9,629 nucleotides of DNA from Candidatus Moraniibacteriota bacterium (GTDB lineage Bacteria > Patescibacteriota > Minisyncoccia > Moranbacterales > UBA2206), in contig JAPLXF010000083.1 in the NCBI GenBank assembly GCA_026396205.1, forward strand, positions 1 through 9,629. The letters are read 5' to 3'. Position 1 is the stretch's first letter, and each line of letters starts with the position of its first letter. The translations under genes were made by a program, and so were the position numbers. The notes below the pieces were generated by a model. It had not been told where the DNA came from, did not search any database, and was given only the letters and a program-made list of their open reading frames with translations. This document shows positions 6,237 to 9,629 of the stretch, one piece after another.

Positions 6237-7589
6237 ATGGAAAAAAAACGCTCACTTAAGTTCTGGATATTCTTCTGGTCTATTTCCTGTTTGTTTCTGG
6301 CCGGCTGGTTTTTATATTGGAACACTCATAGCGGGAATATCAATACTCAAGAAACTTTAGTTGACTGGCTACCGATTGAAGACCAGCAAAAGGGGCAATT
6401 GAAATTGGCGCTGGACCTTTCAGACTTTATTTTCGGCCAAGATAATGTCCAGCGGACTTTTCTGGTTCTCTTCCAGAATAATATGGAAATCCGCCCCGGC
6501 GGAGGCTTTATCGGCTCTTTTGGAATTTTAAAAATTCTCAACGGAAAAGTGGCCGATTTTCAGATCCATGATACAGGAAATTTTGACGCGCGAATTCCGA
6601 ATACTGTCGCTCCGCCTTATCCGATGGCGGAAACACTCCACATTAAATTCTGGCAATTGCGCGATTCAAATTTTTCTCCCGATTTTTTGGAAAATGCCAA
6701 AAAGGCGGAGGAATTTTATTATATGGGGCAAGGCGGCGAAACCTTTGACGGCATTATGGGAATCACCACTAATGTTTTGACTTCATTTTTAAAAGCCACC
6801 GGTCCGGTGGAAATTCCCGGTTATCCCGGAACTTATAAAGACGAAGATGCTGTTTTAAAACTGGAGTATCAAGTGGAAAAAGCTTACGAACAGCAGGGAA
6901 TCCAAAAAGGCGACAGAAAATCGATAATGAACGATTTAGGACAGGTGATTATGGCTAAAGTTTTTAATCTTTCTCAAACGCAAAAATTGGAACTGGCGCA
7001 AGTTATTCTGGAAGATTTAAACAGAAAAGACATTCAGATTTTTTTCCGCGATCCCAAGCTTCAGGAAAAAGTTGTGGCGGCCGGCTGGGCAGGGCAAGTG
7101 GATGCCGATTGGAAAAAAGATTTTTTGATGCCGGTTGATGCCAATCTGGGATCATTTAAAAGCGATTATTTTATCAAGCGCTCTTTTGATTATTCGGTTG
7201 ACTTGACCGGCGAAATTCCGAAAGCGGTTTTGAAAATAACCTACCAGCATAATGCCACTCAAAAAGATTGGATGACCAAGGAATATCTGACTTATCTGCG
7301 CGTTTATGTTCCGGATGGAAGCTGGCTGGTGAATACTCAAAATTTTGAAAATCCGAAATTTGGAAATGAATTCGGCAAAAAATATTTTGGCGATATGGTA
7401 TATGTTAAATTGGGAGAAACCAAAACTGTCATTTTGGAATACAATTTGCCCAAAGAAATAAAAACTGACTACGATTTGAAAATCCAAAAACAAGCAGGCT
7501 TGAACAATATCCCTGTCAGTTTGCATATTAACGGAAAAGATTATAAGTTTGATTTGAATAAGGATACGGTTTTGAATAATATCCAATAA
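6237..7589 (+). CDS. DUF4012 domain protein, membrane-anchored
   Basis: The 450-residue protein starts with a basic N-terminus and one helix at about 9-27, placing the rest outside the cytoplasm. The DUF4012 hallmarks are clear and in order: LVLFQNNMEIRPGGGFIGSFG (77-96 region), D112 and the following NFDARIPN, RDSNFSPDF (142-150), DGIMGITTNVL (171-181) and KATGPVEI (186-193). The C-terminal ~150 residues are beta-rich. The family has no established reaction that I know of; it is common in Candidate Phyla Radiation and actinobacterial genomes near surface polysaccharide genes. Its place directly after the Wzz-like gene suggests a late step such as glycan transfer or anchoring; this is inference. 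No ribosome binding site is seen before the ATG, and the start is set by the membrane helix immediately after it. Confidence 0.9.
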   Translation: MEKKRSLKFWIFFWSISCLFLAGWFLYWNTHSGNINTQETLVDWLPIEDQQKGQLKLALDLSDFIFGQDNVQRTFLVLFQNNMEIRPGGGFIGSFGILKILNGKVADFQIHDTGNFDARIPNTVAPPYPMAETLHIKFWQLRDSNFSPDFLENAKKAEEFYYMGQGGETFDGIMGITTNVLTSFLKATGPVEIPGYPGTYKDEDAVLKLEYQVEKAYEQQGIQKGDRKSIMNDLGQVIMAKVFNLSQTQKLELAQVILEDLNRKDIQIFFRDPKLQEKVVAAGWAGQVDADWKKDFLMPVDANLGSFKSDYFIKRSFDYSVDLTGEIPKAVLKITYQHNATQKDWMTKEYLTYLRVYVPDGSWLVNTQNFENPKFGNEFGKKYFGDMVYVKLGETKTVILEYNLPKEIKTDYDLKIQKQAGLNNIPVSLHINGKDYKFDLNKDTVLNNIQ

Positions 7590-7601
7590 AAAATAGAAGC
7601 G

Positions 7602-7633
7602 CTACCTTATAACCTCATAACCTTATATGGTAG
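7602..7633. repeat. Short inverted repeat with ATAACCT units
   Basis: ctaccttata (7602-7611) and tatatggtag (7624-7633) form an inverted repeat with 9 of 10 pairs. The sequence between and across them repeats ATAACCT (7609-7615 and 7617-7623). It occupies the gap after the DUF4012 stop at 7589. No T tract follows, so it is a poor terminator. Confidence 0.5.
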
Positions 7634-7656
7634 TAATTAGTACGCTAACAATTTAC

Positions 7657-7664
7657 AAAGGAGG
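7657..7664 (+). promoter_or_regulatory. Near-perfect Shine-Dalgarno sequence for the Cys-rich small protein
   Basis: AAAGGAGG lies 5 nt before the ATG at 7670. It is the strongest ribosome binding site in the window and confirms that this small gene is translated. Confidence 0.88.
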
Positions 7665-7669
7665 CAATT

Positions 7670-7906
7670 ATGTCGTTGTGTCCAGTTTGTGGAGCATATC
7701 TTTGTGACCATACACCGGCAGAGCGTGAACAAACACTCGAAGAAATGAACAGACCGCTCACAAAAGAAGAGTTTTTAGCATGGCATGAAGCCGGAGGAGA
7801 TCCCGACAGATACAATCCAGACAAAATAGAAGTAGCGAAAAAATATCGCTATCATATATTTACAGAAAAAGACAGGGAGGAAACCAGAGAGTTTTATGAA
7901 CCTTAG
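7670..7906 (+). CDS. Small cysteine-motif protein, possible zinc-binding
   Basis: The 78-residue product begins MSLCPVCGAYLCDHT. C4, C7, C12 and H14 (C-x2-C-x4-C-x-H) make a compact zinc-knuckle-like cluster right at the N-terminus. The remainder is highly charged, largely helical, and lacks any signal peptide or membrane segment, so it is probably cytoplasmic. I do not recognise the family. One possibility is a small nucleic-acid or protein-binding adaptor, but nothing in the sequence shows that. The gene is isolated, with a near-perfect ribosome binding site and its own terminator at 7929-7972, resembling the small secreted-protein gene at 674 in organisation rather than the polysaccharide genes on either side. 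Confidence 0.85.
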   Translation: MSLCPVCGAYLCDHTPAEREQTLEEMNRPLTKEEFLAWHEAGGDPDRYNPDKIEVAKKYRYHIFTEKDREETREFYEP

Positions 7907-7928
7907 ACACTAGCTGTCTAAATATAAT

Positions 7929-7972
7929 AAGGGCATTCGGTTGATAATAGACCGTTTGCCCTTTTACTTTTT
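7929..7972 (+). terminator. Intrinsic terminator after the Cys-rich small protein
   Basis: The arms 7929-7941 (aagggcattcggt) and 7951-7963 (accgtttgccctt) pair with two mismatches around a 9-nt loop, followed by TTACTTTTT. It lies 22 nt past the stop at 7906 and isolates this gene from the nucleotide-sugar block. Confidence 0.8.
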
Positions 7973-7973
7973 A

Positions 7974-7979
7974 TATAAT
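7974..7979 (+). promoter_or_regulatory. Possible -10 box for the nucleotide-sugar block
   Basis: A perfect TATAAT directly follows the terminator tail, 11 nt before the ATG at 7991. Transcription would start about 5 nt or less before the ATG, so the epimerase mRNA would be nearly leaderless, in keeping with its lack of a ribosome binding site. No good -35 is seen. Confidence 0.4.
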
Positions 7980-7990
7980 AAAATAGATTT

Positions 7991-8425
7991 ATGATTGCAG
8001 GCGTAATTATCAAAAAAATCAATAAAAATAGCGATGCGCGCGGATGGCTCGGAGAAATTTTTCGCAGCGATGAAATGGAATATAATCCGACAATGGGTTA
8101 TGTGAGCGTGACCCGGCCCGGCATAGTCCGTGGGCCGCACGAGCACAAGGAGCAAGTGGATTTTTTCGCTTTCATCGGCCCGGGCGATTTCGAACTCCAT
8201 CTTTGGGATAAAAAAGGGGAACACTTAAAAATTGAAGTCGGCGAAAAAAATCCCACGGCAGTTTTGGTTCCGCCCGGCGTAGTCCACGGCTATAAATGTA
8301 TTTCTAAAACAGCCGGCTGGGTCATTAATCTGCCGAATAAATTATATAAAGGGAAAGACAAAAAAGAAGAAATTGACGAAATTAGATGGGAGCAAAATCC
8401 CACTTCGCCATATAAAATTAAATAA
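7991..8425 (+). CDS. RmlC-family dTDP-sugar 3,5-epimerase (cupin), short form
   Basis: The 144-residue protein follows the dTDP-4-dehydrorhamnose 3,5-epimerase layout (PF00908): D15-A-R-G-W-L-G-E22 near the N-terminus, RGPHEH at 47-52 in place of the usual RGLHYQ with its catalytic His (H50 here), PPGVVHGY at 94-101 (second conserved His, H99), Y119 in the place of the catalytic Tyr, and EIRWEQNP at 130-137 for the closing IxWxDP motif. It is shorter than typical RmlC (~180 residues), missing part of the middle. The H-x-H pattern also recalls the RGxHAHK motif of 3,4-ketoisomerases (FdtA/QdtA), so the exact sugar product is open. It would act on the product of the RmlB encoded downstream. I leave the symbol blank because rhamnose specificity is not shown. 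Confidence 0.82.
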   Translation: MIAGVIIKKINKNSDARGWLGEIFRSDEMEYNPTMGYVSVTRPGIVRGPHEHKEQVDFFAFIGPGDFELHLWDKKGEHLKIEVGEKNPTAVLVPPGVVHGYKCISKTAGWVINLPNKLYKGKDKKEEIDEIRWEQNPTSPYKIK

Positions 8426-8432
8426 AAAAAAT

Positions 8433-8726
8433 ATGGGTATCGACCAATTAGCCACAGCAGAAAATATTGAAGAATTTCCCATTAGCGACAAGGATTTGGA
8501 AAAACTCTCCAAGGTTTTTAATATAGACAAAGAAAAATTAATGGATCCTAATCCGGAAATTTATTATACTTTTGAAGGGAAAAAAGTGAAAATGAAGCTG
8601 ACGGTTGACAAGGAACTGCCGAAGGGCTATGCCATTGCCGCCGACAGCTCCAGAGACGACGACCCGGATTTGCTGATTGAACTTCAGAAAAAAAATATCA
8701 GCGCGCCTTCACTCGGCGGGCTTTAA
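8433..8726 (+). CDS. Unrecognised small acidic protein between the epimerase gene and rmlB
   Basis: The 97-residue product is acidic and soluble, with no signal peptide or membrane segment. A helical N-terminal third (about 16-38, DKDLEKLSKVFNIDKEKL) is followed by a beta-like stretch (YYTFEGKKVKMKLTV, 44-58), an Asp-rich DSSRDDDPDL (71-80) and a Gly/Ser tail. I do not recognise a family. I chose ATG 8433, 7 nt after the epimerase stop; an upstream TTG at 8373 would overlap the epimerase by 53 nt. The gene ends 3 nt before the rmlB ATG, so it is co-transcribed with the sugar genes and may help that pathway, but its role is unknown. Confidence 0.75.
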   Translation: MGIDQLATAENIEEFPISDKDLEKLSKVFNIDKEKLMDPNPEIYYTFEGKKVKMKLTVDKELPKGYAIAADSSRDDDPDLLIELQKKNISAPSLGGL

Positions 8727-8729
8727 AAT

Positions 8730-9629
8730 ATGCGATTATTAATAACCGGCGGTTGCGGCTTTATTGGCTCCAATTTTATCCACTATATTTTAAAAAAGTA
8801 TCCAGATTATGAAATTGTTAATCTGGATCTTTTGACTTACGCCGGCAATTTGGAAAATTTGAAAGACATCAAAGAAAACCAGAATTATAAATTTGTCAAA
8901 GGCGACATCTGCGATAAAAATTTGGTTGACAAATTGGTAAGGGATTGCGATATAATAATTCATTTTGCCGCCGAATCACATGTGGATCGTTCCATTATGG
9001 ATTCCGGCGATTTTATCCGGACAAATATTATCGGCACGCATACTTTACTGGAGGTTGCAAAAATTTACAACAAGCGATTTCACCATATTTCCACCGACGA
9101 AGTTTTCGGTTCGCTGAAAGCCAATTATCCGCCTTTCATGGAAAAGACCGCCTATGACCCCAGAAGCCCGTATAGCGCTTCTAAAGCGGCTTCCGACCAC
9201 TTGGTCAGAGCTTATTTCCATACTTATGGCCTGCCCATCACTATTTCCAATTGTTCCAATAATTACGGCCCCTACCAATTTCCGGAAAAATTAATCCCGC
9301 TTTTTATCACCAATTTAATGGAAGGCCAAAAAGTTCCGCTTTACGGTGACGGGATGAATGTCCGCAACTGGCTGTATGTCGAAGACCACTGTGAAGCTAT
9401 AGATTTAATTATTCATAACGGTAAAATCGGCGAAACTTATTGCATCGGCGGCAACTCGGAAAAAACCAACCTTGAATTAGCACAAAAAATTATTGAACTG
9501 AATAAAACCGACACATCTTCCCCCATTGTAAAAGGGGGATTAGAGGGGGATTTTTATTCTCAATATATAGAATTTGTCAAAGGCGACATCTGCGATAAAA
9601 ATTTGGTTGACAAATTGGTAAGGGATTGC
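8730..9629 (+). CDS. rmlB: dTDP-glucose 4,6-dehydratase, 3' end not in window and probably chimeric
   Basis: The frame is open for 300 codons to the right edge. It makes dTDP-4-keto-6-deoxyglucose from dTDP-glucose using bound NAD+. Motifs: the Rossmann loop GGCGFIGSN (7-15), AAESHVDRS (80-88), the catalytic TDE (122-124), YSASK with Y148 and K152, NCSNNYGPYQFPEKLIPL (174-191) and GDGMNVRNWLYVEDH (206-220). These are all intact. Two oddities follow. Residues ~263-275 come from an inserted G-rich repeat (9519-9552). From residue 282, after FVK, the sequence becomes an exact copy of residues 55-73 instead of the expected DRPGHD-x-RYA continuation, so the last ~19 codons are suspect. The start follows the upstream gene by 3 nt with no clear ribosome binding site. 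Confidence 0.93.
   Translation, partial: MRLLITGGCGFIGSNFIHYILKKYPDYEIVNLDLLTYAGNLENLKDIKENQNYKFVKGDICDKNLVDKLVRDCDIIIHFAAESHVDRSIMDSGDFIRTNIIGTHTLLEVAKIYNKRFHHISTDEVFGSLKANYPPFMEKTAYDPRSPYSASKAASDHLVRAYFHTYGLPITISNCSNNYGPYQFPEKLIPLFITNLMEGQKVPLYGDGMNVRNWLYVEDHCEAIDLIIHNGKIGETYCIGGNSEKTNLELAQKIIELNKTDTSSPIVKGGLEGDFYSQYIEFVKGDICDKNLVDKLVRDC
8890..8948 (+). repeat. 59-bp direct repeat, first copy (inside rmlB)
   Basis: This segment, rmlB codons ~55-73, recurs without a mismatch at 9571-9629. The offset is 681 nt, an exact multiple of 3, so both copies are read in the same frame. Here it sits at its normal place in the RmlB fold, after the first beta-alpha units. Confidence 0.95.
9519..9552. 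repeat. G-rich inverted/direct repeat inserted in rmlB
   Basis: tccccc (9519-9524) and ggggga (9534-9539) form a hairpin, and GGGGGATT is then repeated directly (9534-9541 and 9545-9552). It encodes SPIVKGGLEGD-like residues where RmlB proteins have a variable region before the C-terminal segment. Poly-G motifs of this form (GGGGGATT-TAG/AG-GGGGGAT) recur as dispersed repeats in many bacterial genomes; I recall this only in general. Confidence 0.65.
9571..9629 (+). repeat. 59-bp direct repeat, second copy (window end)
   Basis: The last 59 bases match 8890-8948 exactly and run to the window edge, so the true length of the repeat is unknown. The junction lies at aatttgtcaaa, which encodes FVK in both contexts. 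See the findings for the likely artefact explanation. Confidence 0.95.

Noticed and set aside
6796..6810. Palindrome ccaccggtccggtgg inside the DUF4012 gene
   Set aside because: It encodes the conserved ATGPVE motif of the family, so the symmetry follows from codon choice and is likely chance.
7152..7586. 144-codon antisense frame opposite the end of DUF4012
   Set aside because: It has no ribosome binding site or recognisable motif and lies entirely within a well-supported gene.
8373..8432. Upstream TTG start for the 97-residue protein
   Set aside because: It would overlap the epimerase coding end by 53 nt and has no ribosome binding site; ATG 8433 fits the tight operon spacing.

Overview
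The window looks like a piece of a genome from the Candidate Phyla Radiation (Patescibacteria, Parcubacteria-like). This is inferred from gene content and style: a DUF4012 protein next to polysaccharide genes, most genes lacking a Shine-Dalgarno sequence, tightly overlapping starts and stops, and AT-rich low-complexity motifs between genes. TGA is used as a stop at 4013-4015, which argues against lineages that read TGA as glycine. No rRNA, tRNA, CRISPR array, integrase or transposase is visible.

Layout. Positions 1-543 hold the 3' end of an unrecognised gene (about 49% GC by my count, versus roughly 40% in sampled blocks of the polysaccharide genes), closed by a hairpin terminator. Positions 674-1063 encode a small secreted protein with a strong ribosome binding site and its own terminator. 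A promoter (extended -10) overlaps that terminator's tail and appears to drive the main block at 1220-6080: an O-antigen ligase/polymerase-like membrane protein, two GT4 glycosyltransferases, and a Wzz-like two-helix membrane protein. A palindromic AT-rich spacer (6081-6236) separates these from a DUF4012 protein (6237-7589). A small Cys-rich protein (7670-7906), again with a strong ribosome binding site and terminator, precedes a nucleotide-sugar block: an RmlC-family epimerase (7991-8425), an unrecognised 97-residue protein (8433-8726) and the start of rmlB (8730 to the window edge).

How it works together (inference from families): RmlB and the RmlC-like enzyme make a dTDP-6-deoxysugar, the two GT4 enzymes add sugars to a lipid-linked glycan on the cytoplasmic side, the ligase-like protein polymerises or transfers the glycan, the Wzz-like protein tunes chain length, and the DUF4012 protein may act outside the membrane in late assembly or anchoring.

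The most notable signals are not genes. A palindromic repeat is embedded in frame in the ligase gene. A G-rich repeat is embedded in frame in rmlB. The last 59 bases of the window exactly repeat an earlier part of rmlB, in frame, exactly where the normal RmlB C-terminus should continue; this is most likely an assembly artefact at a contig end. I do not see convincing evidence for a new defence or mobile system.
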